Assembly: GCA_963825615.1 (NCBI GenBank)
Contig: CAWGTV010000008.1
Span: forward strand, 434,001 to 498,000
Reading direction: 5' to 3'
DNA: 64,000 bases
DNA from: JAHEDT01 sp963825615
Lineage (GTDB): Bacteria; Desulfobacterota; Desulfuromonadia; Desulfuromonadales; BM103
Part shown: positions 17,911-25,826 of the stretch, one piece after another
How positions within the stretch are numbered: position 1 is the stretch's first letter
How the letters are laid out: each line of letters begins with the position of its first letter
Made by a program: the position numbers and the translations under genes
The notes under the pieces: model-generated
The model's input: the letters and a program-made list of their open reading frames with translations, nothing else
What the model was told of the DNA's origin: nothing
The model's database searches: none

Positions 17911-18423
17911 ATGAGCGCTAGCAAACCCCTAATCCAGATCGAAACCTCCTGCGGCGAAATCTTCCTGGAGCTCGACCGCGACAAGGCCCCGGTCAGCGTC
18001 GACAACTTCATCGCCTACGCCAATGCCGGCCACTACGACGGCACCATCTTCCACCGCGTGATCAAGGGGTTCATGATCCAGGGGGGCGGATTGACTGCAG
18101 ACATGCAGGAGAAACCGACCGGCGCGCCGATTGTCAACGAGGCCAGCAACAAACTTAAAAACAAGCTCGGCACCGTCGCCATGGCGCGCACCGGCGAAAT
18201 CGACAGCGCCACCGCCCAGTTCTTTATCAATACCGAGAATAACAAGGACCTCGACCATGGCGGCCTCAAACCTGAGATGTACGGCTATGCGGTGTTCGGC
18301 CAGGTGGTCGACGGCATGGACGTGGTCTACACCATCGAGCAGCAAGCAACCACCAGCGTTGCCGGCTACGACAATGTACCGATGGAGCTGGTGGTAATCA
18401 AGGCGGTGACCGTTCTCGATTAG
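17911..18423 (+). CDS. ppiB: Cytoplasmic cyclophilin-type peptidyl-prolyl isomerase
   Basis: A 170-residue cyclophilin that accelerates proline cis-trans isomerisation. Motifs: FHRVIKGFMIQGG (catalytic Arg in the FHR segment), AMARTGEIDSATAQFFINT and YAVFGQVVDGMDVV. No signal peptide is present, unlike the second cyclophilin at 54.0 kb. The ATG at 17911 is chosen because GAGG lies upstream and MSASKPLIQIETSCG matches family starts; the frame is open further upstream but without similarity. The gene appears monocistronic. Confidence 0.92.
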   Translation: MSASKPLIQIETSCGEIFLELDRDKAPVSVDNFIAYANAGHYDGTIFHRVIKGFMIQGGGLTADMQEKPTGAPIVNEASNKLKNKLGTVAMARTGEIDSATAQFFINTENNKDLDHGGLKPEMYGYAVFGQVVDGMDVVYTIEQQATTSVAGYDNVPMELVVIKAVTVLD

Positions 18424-18465
18424 CCACTTTTTTAAACACTGTTCTGCACCGATTGGACATAAACC

Positions 18466-18879
18466 ATGTCGACACCGGCAACATATAATCATGCCGACCC
18501 GCAGATGTGCCGACAGTGCCACGGGCTTTGCTGCCAAGGGCACCCCGGCGTCTGGGTCGAACCGCAGCGTTTCCTACAGGCCTTCAACCTGCCGCGCCCC
18601 CATTCACCTGACGCTTTGCGCGCCATGCTCCCTGCCGAAGTGATCCTGCGTGCCATCGATGGCGTCGCCATCCCGGCCCCGCAAAGTCACGCGACGGGCT
18701 GTATCTTTTTACTGGAAGACGGCTGTCGACTTCCGGAATCCCGCCGGCCGGGCCAATGCCTTGCTCTGGTGCCCTCCCTCGACACCCTGATCGACGGTGA
18801 AATCCGCTGTCATCTGCAACCACAGGGTTCGACCCTGAACGCGCTTGGCAACTGGCGGCGCTTCTGGAACCAACCCTGA
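18466..18879 (+). CDS. YkgJ-like Cys-cluster protein
   Basis: A 137-residue protein with the N-terminal Cys pattern MCRQCHGLCC and later single Cys residues in TGCIFL, GCRLPE, GQCLAL and IRCHLQ. This spacing resembles zinc/iron-chelating YkgJ-type proteins, where the Cys residues bind a metal ion. There is no signal peptide or membrane segment. It follows the cyclophilin by 42 bases on the same strand. Function is unknown; metal binding is inferred from the Cys spacing. Confidence 0.65.
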   Translation: MSTPATYNHADPQMCRQCHGLCCQGHPGVWVEPQRFLQAFNLPRPHSPDALRAMLPAEVILRAIDGVAIPAPQSHATGCIFLLEDGCRLPESRRPGQCLALVPSLDTLIDGEIRCHLQPQGSTLNALGNWRRFWNQP

Positions 18880-18964
18880 CGATCACTCCCAGGGCAATTG
18901 ACAAAGGCAATTCTCCTGTTTCAATGGGAAGAGACCCTGCAAAACCCGCCTTGAGGAGGTTGCC

Positions 18965-19453
18965 ATGAAACGACACCTGCTGCTTGTTCCCCTGTTCCTT
19001 TTTGCTCTCACCGCTTACGCCACCGTTGCCTTTGCCAGCGCTCAGCTCCCTGCCGCAGGCGGCAAAGAGGTGGTCGCCTATCTCGACCAGGCCAATTATC
19101 AGAGCTGGCAGCTCTGGCCCGGTAAAGCCAAGCTCTACGAGGGGCGACATCCCCATGGCGCCTTCCTGACCACCTATGTCAGCAAGGGGGCCTACCAGGC
19201 CATCGCCGGGAAGACGGGGAGCATTCCCGCCGGAGAGTTCGTCGTCAAGGAGAATTACACCCCGGAGAAGCAGCTGGATGCGATCACCGTGATGTACCGG
19301 CAAGCCGGCTACAATGCCGATGGCGGTGACTGGTTCTGGCTCAAGTACAAGCCGGACGGCGCAATTCTGGCGGAGGGGAAGGTCGGTGGCTGCATCGGCT
19401 GTCATGCCGCAGTACAGATGAATGACTGGCTTTTTACCGGCCCGGTCAAATAG
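18965..19453 (+). CDS. Exported cytochrome P460-family haem protein
   Basis: A 162-residue exported haem protein. Residues 1-25 are a signal peptide ending near VAFAS. The C-terminal CIGCH at about 143-147 is a c-type haem attachment site, followed by AAVQMNDWLFTGP. The segment FVVKENYTPEK matches the P460 family region; in studied members a Lys crosslinks to the haem, but I cannot say from sequence which Lys would do so here. A strong GAGGAGG lies just before the ATG. Known members oxidise hydroxylamine; family members elsewhere have other or unknown roles. A strong hairpin terminator follows. Confidence 0.85.
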   Translation: MKRHLLLVPLFLFALTAYATVAFASAQLPAAGGKEVVAYLDQANYQSWQLWPGKAKLYEGRHPHGAFLTTYVSKGAYQAIAGKTGSIPAGEFVVKENYTPEKQLDAITVMYRQAGYNADGGDWFWLKYKPDGAILAEGKVGGCIGCHAAVQMNDWLFTGPVK

Positions 19454-19506
19454 GCACAGTGAACGCATTTTTTGACGCAGGATCATTGAGGGACAGGACC
19501 AATTCC

Positions 19507-19534
19507 ATGGCGGTCACGGGGATGTGACCGCCAT
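19507..19534. terminator. Hairpin terminator between convergent genes
   Basis: ATGGCGGTCAC and GTGACCGCCAT form a perfect 11-bp stem with a GGGGAT loop, followed by TCTTAT. It ends the cytochrome P460 unit and may also serve the convergent DUF1232-like gene. Confidence 0.7.
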
Positions 19535-19565
19535 TCTTATCCGTGGGCACGGCCCAGAGAAGTAG

Positions 19566-19799
19566 TTACTTGGGATCAACCTCAATGGTGTTCTCGTGGT
19601 CTTTGCCGCGCCGGAAAATATTCGGCAGATCGACACCGAAATATTTCAGGCACATCAACAGCAAGGCCACCGCCGCGGCCTCATCGAGGTTGCCTACCAG
19701 GGGCAGGTTGTCGGGGATAATTTCAAAGACCCCCGCCGTCGGGTTGAGGATGTAGAGCGCCGCCAGCAGACCAACACAGAAAATCACGAATTTTTTCAC
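19566..19799 (-). CDS. Small DUF1232-like membrane protein
   Basis: A 77-residue protein with one clear N-terminal hydrophobic helix (MKKFVIFCVGLLAALYIL) and the segment IPDNLPLVGNLDEAAAVALL, which is the core of DUF1232 (YkvA-like) proteins. It begins 29 bp after the stop of the GGDEF gene on the same strand and may share its transcript. Function is unknown. Confidence 0.75.
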   Translation of the reverse strand: MKKFVIFCVGLLAALYILNPTAGVFEIIPDNLPLVGNLDEAAAVALLLMCLKYFGVDLPNIFRRGKDHENTIEVDPK

Positions 19800-19828
19800 A
19801 GGGCCCTCTGTTTATAGTTCAGTTCAGT

Positions 19829-21466
19829 TCACGTTGACAGCTCATATGTATTGTCGGCCATCACAAGCCGGTTTCTCCCCTGGTGTTTTGCTGCATAAAG
19901 GGCCTTGTCCGCGGCTACGACCAGAGCATGCACCGACGGCGCATCGGGACAGGTTGCCAGTCCCACGCTGATGGTCAGTTTCAAATCGATCGTCCCCGAC
20001 TCAAACACAGCTGACTCGGTTGAGGTGCGAATGCGCTCGGCGACAAATTTCGCCCCTTCGCCATCGGTCGCCGGAAGAATAACGGCAAACTCCTCGCCGC
20101 CGTAACGGAAGACCAAGTCTTCCTCGCGGACCGACTGGCGGATGATGTCTCCGAGTTGCTGCAGAACCTTGTCGCCAGTGACATGACCGTAAGTGTCATT
20201 AACCTGTTTGAATTTATCCAAATCCATCATCAGCAGGGCGAATTTGTTGCCGATCTCCTGGTAATCGGCAAAGGCGTTATCGATGCAGTAGCGAAAGTGC
20301 CGCTTGGTGAAGGTCTTGGTCAACTCGTCGGTGATCGCGATGTAGTAGAGCCGGGCATTGTCGAAGGCGACGGCGATGTGGCTGCTGATCAGCGTGGAGA
20401 GCCTAAGCCTTGACTTGTCAAAATGACCCTCGCCTTTCCTGGCGAGAACCAAGGCTAGCCGCGCCCCCCCCCTCTCGATCGGTATGCATATTTGCCGTGC
20501 ATCGTCGGAGACCGTGATCGTCTTCAACTTGTCTGCCAGCCAACGCTGCAGGGTCTCATGTTCCGGATCCTCTTGTGCGATCTTCCTGCGCTCAACCTTA
20601 CCGCTCGCACTGGTCCATGAGGAGGCGCTGTAGTCCTGTTGCGTACGGGGCAGAATTAGGACCATTTCATCCGCCGCCATGACCTCCTTGAAGATCTCGA
20701 TCACGATATCCTTGAGCAGGTGCATGTCCAGCGTCTTGCTCAGGCGCTCCACCATGACATAGAGCAGGCGCAACTCTTCGTTACGCGTGAAAATCTCCAA
20801 AATATAGTGATCGATTCCCCGGGAGAGCAACTTGGAAAAGAGCGGCACGAGGATGAGCAGGCAGACCACTCCGGAACAGAAGAGAATAAGCTCGATCGTG
20901 TTGATCAGGGTGAAAGCGGATTCCAGGGAGCGGTCGATAATCAGCTTGCCATTGATGGCAACCGCCGGGTCGTGACACTCATGACAGCTTTTTTCGTTGT
21001 AGATGACCGAGATATTCCGGTGGATTTCGCCGTTGTTCGCAAAAACGACCGCGTCGGTGGCCCCTGACGCGACACCGGTACCAGCATGGCATACACGACA
21101 GGAGGCCTCTGCGTAACGATCCAGCACCGTCCCTATTGCGGCCTTTTCGGAGGAATAGGTGACCTTCCCCTGGTTGTTCAATATGAACGCCTGAACGATG
21201 GCCGGATTCTTCGCCACCAGGATTTCCAGGGTCTCCTGGATGGCCTCGGGAGCCCTTAGGATCATCAAGTGGTGGAGATTGGCATCTATGGTGACGGCAA
21301 GTTCCCGGGTTTTAAGCTTGCTGTCGTTAACCAGGGTCTCGCGGAGCTTGTAAGCGATGAAGATCATGGTCACCACGATGGTGGTTGCCAGAACCATGAG
21401 AATGGAAAGGAGAATTCTCTTCTTCAGGCGGTACAGCCAGTCGATTTGCAACTCACTGGAAATCAT
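19829..21466 (-). CDS. Membrane diguanylate cyclase with two CxxCH haem motifs
   Basis: A 545-residue sensor. A membrane helix lies at about 18-40, followed by a periplasmic domain to about 188 containing two haem c attachment motifs, CRVCH near 123 and CHECH near 161. A second helix lies at about 188-212, then a GAF-like region (about 240-375) and a C-terminal GGDEF domain. The active-site signature is GGEEF near 456, with an upstream RxxD inhibition site (REED), so the cyclase should be active and subject to product inhibition. The haem domain suggests control by redox state or a gas ligand. The ATG at 21466 directly follows an in-frame GTG; either could be the start. Confidence 0.9.
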   Translation of the reverse strand: MISSELQIDWLYRLKKRILLSILMVLATTIVVTMIFIAYKLRETLVNDSKLKTRELAVTIDANLHHLMILRAPEAIQETLEILVAKNPAIVQAFILNNQGKVTYSSEKAAIGTVLDRYAEASCRVCHAGTGVASGATDAVVFANNGEIHRNISVIYNEKSCHECHDPAVAINGKLIIDRSLESAFTLINTIELILFCSGVVCLLILVPLFSKLLSRGIDHYILEIFTRNEELRLLYVMVERLSKTLDMHLLKDIVIEIFKEVMAADEMVLILPRTQQDYSASSWTSASGKVERRKIAQEDPEHETLQRWLADKLKTITVSDDARQICIPIERGGARLALVLARKGEGHFDKSRLRLSTLISSHIAVAFDNARLYYIAITDELTKTFTKRHFRYCIDNAFADYQEIGNKFALLMMDLDKFKQVNDTYGHVTGDKVLQQLGDIIRQSVREEDLVFRYGGEEFAVILPATDGEGAKFVAERIRTSTESAVFESGTIDLKLTISVGLATCPDAPSVHALVVAADKALYAAKHQGRNRLVMADNTYELST

Positions 21467-22011
21467 CACTTGATGCCCCGCCGTTGACGTGCAGGAAACG
21501 AATCGTCAAGATGCAACGCATGTAGCACTCCGGGCCGCGAACAGAGGCGCAGGAACGACCCAACCTGCCCCGCCAAAGAGTCGCCCAGTTCACACCTGAG
21601 GTCAAAACTTTGCGTCTGTTGCAACTTGAGAGACAGACATCGGCAGCGCAAATTAACATAAACACGGTTTGAAAACGGCCCTAACATAAAAAAAACATTT
21701 TTTTTCTGTCCGGCAACAAAAACCCGCCCGCCCGCCATACCTGCCGGGCAGAATGCCGGTTGTACTGTTAAAACTTAGCTTTTTCAGCCGGTTAACCCAT
21801 CCCTGCGAGACATCCATGGGCGATTGACTATGTTCATCAGCAAACATTTCAAACCACTGGTCTGCCCAGCAAAACAACAGATTGTGTAACATGTTGTTTT
21901 GTAATGGTTTTATAAAAAAATCCCCTTGCATCAGCGGAGGTTATCTTCTATCTTTAGCTTGCTTAGACGCTATCGGTTAAATTTAACCATATTTGGACAA
22001 GGAGATAAACC
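21467..22011. other. Intergenic region upstream of GGDEF and zinc-ribbon genes
   Basis: This 545-bp divergent spacer has no convincing gene. It includes an A8/T8 run near 21690-21712 and a GC-rich stretch near 21722-21752. A possible promoter, TTGCAT, 17 bases, TATCTT, lies near 21928-21956 for the rightward gene. No known riboswitch pattern is seen. Confidence 0.5.
21975..21988. promoter_or_regulatory. 14-bp perfect palindrome before the zinc-ribbon gene
   Basis: GGTTAAATTTAACC is a perfect palindrome ending 23 bases before the start codon, just ahead of the ribosome binding site AAGGAGA. It could be an operator or a 5'-UTR element. Confidence 0.35.
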
Positions 22012-22224
22012 ATGCAATGCCCCGTTTGCAAAAGCTTTAAAAACAGTGAAACCGACCTGCATGCTGAGGGTTTTTACGAAGACATCTACGAATGCAGCTC
22101 CTGCGGTAGCAGCTGGGCCGTCAACCACGGTCTGTCCGAAGTCATCAAGGACACGCAACAGGCTTCGTTTCTGGAAGCCCTCACCGAGTGCGTCGAGGGA
22201 GACGATTACTGCTTTGCCGCATAA
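22012..22224 (+). CDS. Small zinc-ribbon protein
   Basis: A 70-residue protein with a two-pair zinc ribbon: CPVC at residues 3-6 and CSSC at about 28-31, separated by an acidic linker. The C-terminal half is acidic and helical-looking. AAGGAGA seven bases before the ATG supports translation. I do not recognise a named family. A role in protein or nucleic acid contacts is only a guess. Confidence 0.7.
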   Translation: MQCPVCKSFKNSETDLHAEGFYEDIYECSSCGSSWAVNHGLSEVIKDTQQASFLEALTECVEGDDYCFAA

Positions 22225-22461
22225 CCCTGAAACCGAGACGGACCCCGGGACACCTCCCCTTGATTAAGCTGACCGCAACGATCAGTCACTAAGGGATTGT
22301 GTGCCCGGGCCCGTCGACGACCCCCGACAAGCCGCCGCACCGAATCGTACCCAAGACCGGCCGCATGAGAGTGCGAGTCAACGACCACCTTTCCTGGTCA
22401 ACGATCTATTCGCAGTTAAACAATCCTGCCACATTATGGCCTCCTTTAGCCCAGCGGCGCC

Positions 22462-22867
22462 TTAATGCTCCCGGTAGCCCATGACCACCAGCAGACAGCT
22501 GCCATCAGCAATCACATTGACGCCGGCCTGTTCACAGGCCGCTACGGCTTGAGCGCTTTCGGCGCCAGGCTGCATCCAAATATTCCTGATCCCCCTGGCA
22601 ATGGCCTGCTCGACCACCTTTTCCGTGACCTGGGGCGGCGTGATAATCGAAAGGCTACTGACCTGCCCGGGCAACTCTTTGACCGAGGCAACGCAGGGAA
22701 GACCCTCGATCTCCTTTTCCACACGGATTGATCGGGACAACCTTCTGCTGGTTCTGCAGGTAGCAACGCAACACCTTGTTGCCATACTTGTGAGGCTTGG
22801 CCGAGGCGCCGACGACACCAAAGGCCTCAGCACTCAGAAAGCGGTCGATCCGCTCGGGAATAGTCAT
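22462..22867 (-). CDS. CoA-binding (YccU-type) protein, frameshifted
   Basis: A Rossmann-fold CoA-binding domain protein of about 134 residues when repaired. The N-terminal frame reads FGVVGASAKPHKYGNKVLR up to VVPINP; the family continuation EKEIEGLPCVASVKELPG, then NIWMQPGAES and NVIADGSCLLVVMGY, lies in the neighbouring frame. Removing one base at about 22719-22720 (in a CC after a T run) restores a normal-length protein. No catalytic function is established for this family. It lies downstream of nuoN on the same strand after a 53-bp gap. Confidence 0.8.
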
Positions 22868-22920
22868 AGGGAAACTCCTTATCGTACAGGGTCAACCCTA
22901 TTCTAACCCAAGAGCAGGTA

Positions 22921-24339
22921 TCAGGGTAAGATGCGGCCTATCAGGTCAAAGAGAAGACCCGGGAAAAGCCCGAGCGCCAAGGTAGCGGAGGCACAGACGC
23001 CAAGGACCGCATGTTCAAGCGCAGTGCCGGCATGCCAGCGGGGAACGCTCTCATCAGGCTGGAAGAGCAGAATCGTGACGCGCAGATAAAACGCGAAGGA
23101 GATCACCGAGGCGACAATCCCGATGACAACCAAGCCGAGATAACCGGACTGCAGGGCCGCCTGGAAAACCGCGAACTTGGCCATGAACCCAGCTGTGGCC
23201 GGCAGGCCGGCCAGCGACAGCAGGAGCAGCGCGAGAATTCCGCAACGCAGCGGATGCCGATTGCCGAGACCGTGCCACTGCTCGAAGGTCATCGGTTCGC
23301 CGCGACCATCGGCCAGGGAGGCAATCACGGCAAAGGCCCCGAAGCTGGCAACGACGTAAACCACCACGTAGAAGGTTGTGGCCGCCAGCCCTGCGGTGGT
23401 CTGGCAAAGCAGGCCGAGCAGCAGCGTGCCCATATGTGTTACTGAGGAATAGGCCAGCAGGCGTTTCAGGTTCCTTTGACCAAGCGCGCCCAAAGCACCG
23501 GCCAGCATGGTCACGGCCGCCAACAACCAGACCAGATCAACCAGGCTGTGCCACACCGGGCCGGCCAGCGCCAGCAGGCCGACCAGCGCAGCAACCACAG
23601 CGCCCTTGGAGCCGGTGGCCAGCAGGCCGCCCACCGGAGCCGGCGCCCCCTGGTAGACATCGGGTGTCCAAAAATGGAAGGGTGCCAGGGAAATCTTGAA
23701 GCCCACCGCGATCAACACCAGTCCCCAGCCTAACAGCCCCCAGGCATGCAATTCATCGGTCGCGCTCACAAGCTTCTGTACGGCGTCTGGCAATGCCAGG
23801 GTTCCCGAACCGGCATAGATCAGAGCTATGCCGAAGGCCATGAAACCGGTAGCTACCGCACCCAGCACCAGATATTTCAGACCAGCTTCGGCAGCCAGTT
23901 CGCAGCGCCGGTTGCTGGCAATCAGGATGTAAAACGCCAGGGTAAAAGTTTCAAGGGCAAGGAAGAGACCGAGCAGGTGAGTCGCCGCTGAGAGCAACGC
24001 CATCCCAGCTGCAGCATAGAGGACCAGCGCCACGTATTCTCCGGCGCCGAGGCTTTTTTCCACGATATAGCGGGTCGCAATCATCAGACCGGCGGCTGCC
24101 AGCAGCGCCCAGAGGATGGTATAGAAACGGGCATAGGCGCCGGCACTGAACAGGCCGGCAATCTCCGCGGTCGGCGGCGGCACCAGTCCGGCGGCAAGGG
24201 CCCCCAGCAGGGCGGTGACGATGCCGCCGGCGAGCAGGGGGACCGGCTCGCGAAACCAGGCCCCGGCCATGAGGATGACGGCCCCGCCAAAGACCAGGAT
24301 CAAAATCGGCAGCAGGGCGAGCAGGTCGAGCAGGCTCAT
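22921..24339 (-). CDS. nuoN: NADH-quinone oxidoreductase subunit N
   Basis: A proton-pumping membrane subunit of complex I, 472 residues with about 14 helices. The antiporter-like core includes FKISLAPFHFWTPDVYQGAP and LLAYSSVTHMGTLLLG, where the conserved Lys and His residues serve the proton channel. The ATG at 24339 overlaps the nuoM stop (ATGA) and is preceded by GGGAGGG; the longer open frame upstream runs through nuoM and is not used. It is the last subunit gene of the operon. Confidence 0.95.
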   Translation of the reverse strand: MSLLDLLALLPILILVFGGAVILMAGAWFREPVPLLAGGIVTALLGALAAGLVPPPTAEIAGLFSAGAYARFYTILWALLAAAGLMIATRYIVEKSLGAGEYVALVLYAAAGMALLSAATHLLGLFLALETFTLAFYILIASNRRCELAAEAGLKYLVLGAVATGFMAFGIALIYAGSGTLALPDAVQKLVSATDELHAWGLLGWGLVLIAVGFKISLAPFHFWTPDVYQGAPAPVGGLLATGSKGAVVAALVGLLALAGPVWHSLVDLVWLLAAVTMLAGALGALGQRNLKRLLAYSSVTHMGTLLLGLLCQTTAGLAATTFYVVVYVVASFGAFAVIASLADGRGEPMTFEQWHGLGNRHPLRCGILALLLLSLAGLPATAGFMAKFAVFQAALQSGYLGLVVIGIVASVISFAFYLRVTILLFQPDESVPRWHAGTALEHAVLGVCASATLALGLFPGLLFDLIGRILP

Positions 24340-25826
24340 GGCAGCCCTCCCGCCAGCAAGGTGGCAACAACACCGTGCAAAGGTTCGAGGAAGGGCGCCG
24401 GATAAAGACCGAGCCAGACCACCAGGACCGCCATAGGCAGCAACATCAGCCACTCGCGCGGCGACAGATCGGGCAGCGTACGCTCTTTGCGGGGCGAACC
24501 CCAGAGCACGCCCTGCACCAGGCGCAGCATATAAGCAGCGGCAAACACGACCCCGAGCAAAGCAACGATGGCCCAGACCGGGTGGTGCGGGAAGGTTCCG
24601 AGCAGCACCAGGATTTCGCCGGCAAAGTTGGCCAGGCCGGGCAACCCCAGCGAGGCCAGCGAAAAGAGCAGGAAGAAAAACGCCAGGCAAGGCATCTGTC
24701 CCCAGAGCCCGCCGAGTTCCTGCATGCTGCGTGTCCCCGTGCGCTCGCGGATCAGGGCCACGAGGATGAAGAGCGCACCGGTCGTGATGCCGTGGGTCAG
24801 CATCAGCAGGATGCTTCCCTCCCAGGCGGTCAACTGCCAGGCGGCCAGGCCGAGGACCACGAGACCAAGGTGGGAAATCGACGAGTAGGCCAGCAGCCGC
24901 TTGATGTCATCCTGGTGGTAGGCGCTCCAGGCGGCATGGAAGAGACCGGTCAGCGCCAACACGGCGAGGAACGGTAAGAAGCTCGCCGTGGCGCTCGGGA
25001 AGAGCGGGAAGGCGATGCGAATCAGACCGTAGATGCCGGTCTTCAGCAGCAGCCCGGTCAGGTCGAGGGAACCGGCCGCCGGAGCTTCGCTCAGGGCGTC
25101 GGTCAACCAGGTGTGAAAGGGCACCAGCGGCGACTTGACAATGAACGCGGCCATGAACCCGGCAAAAAGCCAGCCCTCCTGGGCGGCGGTCAGCGGCGTT
25201 CGCAGCAGTTCGCCGATGGCGAAGGTGTAGACTCCGGTCTGCGTGCCGTGAATCTGGTAGAGGGCGATGATGGCGACCAGCATGCAGAAGCTGCCGACCA
25301 GGGTATAGAGGAAAAACTTGAGTGCCGCACGGTGTCGGTTATCCCCTCCCCAGCCGCTGATCAGGAAGAACATCGGGATCAGCGCCACTTCCCAGAACAG
25401 GTAGAAGAGCACCAGGTCGTAGGCGAGGAAGATCCCCAGGAGGCCGGTCTCCAGCAGGAGCAGCAGGGCGAAAAAGGGCGCCACATGACGTTCGACCCGC
25501 CAGGCCAGCAGAACCGCGGCAATCTGCATGAAGCTGGTTAAAAGCACCATCAGCAGGGCGATGCCGTCCATGGCCAGGAGATAACGGATACCGTAGCGCT
25601 CGACCCATGGGACATCTTCGTAAAGCAACCAGCGGCCGTCACCCTGGCCGTGGCAGACGAACAGGTAGAGGGCGATGCCGAACACCGCCAGTGCGGTCGC
25701 CAGGGCCAGGGCACGGCATTCCGCCGGGCGCTGGCCATGCAGCAGGCAGAGTAGCGCTCCGGCCAGCGGCAGCAGTACCAGCAGCGATAACCAGGGGAAT
25801 TGCGGCAGGCTGGCAAGTTCTGTCAT
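24336..25826 (-). CDS. nuoM: NADH-quinone oxidoreductase subunit M
   Basis: A 496-residue proton-pumping subunit with about 14 membrane helices. Diagnostic parts are YEDVPWVERYGIRYLLAMDG, LFYLFWEVALIPMFFLISGW (with the channel Glu), VPFHTWLTDALSEAPA and RLLAYSSISHLGLVVLGL. The start overlaps the nuoL stop and the stop overlaps the nuoN start, so translation is coupled throughout. No irregularity is seen. Confidence 0.96.
   Translation of the reverse strand: MTELASLPQFPWLSLLVLLPLAGALLCLLHGQRPAECRALALATALAVFGIALYLFVCHGQGDGRWLLYEDVPWVERYGIRYLLAMDGIALLMVLLTSFMQIAAVLLAWRVERHVAPFFALLLLLETGLLGIFLAYDLVLFYLFWEVALIPMFFLISGWGGDNRHRAALKFFLYTLVGSFCMLVAIIALYQIHGTQTGVYTFAIGELLRTPLTAAQEGWLFAGFMAAFIVKSPLVPFHTWLTDALSEAPAAGSLDLTGLLLKTGIYGLIRIAFPLFPSATASFLPFLAVLALTGLFHAAWSAYHQDDIKRLLAYSSISHLGLVVLGLAAWQLTAWEGSILLMLTHGITTGALFILVALIRERTGTRSMQELGGLWGQMPCLAFFFLLFSLASLGLPGLANFAGEILVLLGTFPHHPVWAIVALLGVVFAAAYMLRLVQGVLWGSPRKERTLPDLSPREWLMLLPMAVLVVWLGLYPAPFLEPLHGVVATLLAGGLP

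Noticed and set aside
18880..18964. c-di-GMP or cGAMP (GEMM) riboswitch before the cytochrome P460 gene
   Set aside because: The spacer is only 85 bp and lacks the conserved GEMM core sequences; the same holds for the 21.5-22.0 kb spacer.
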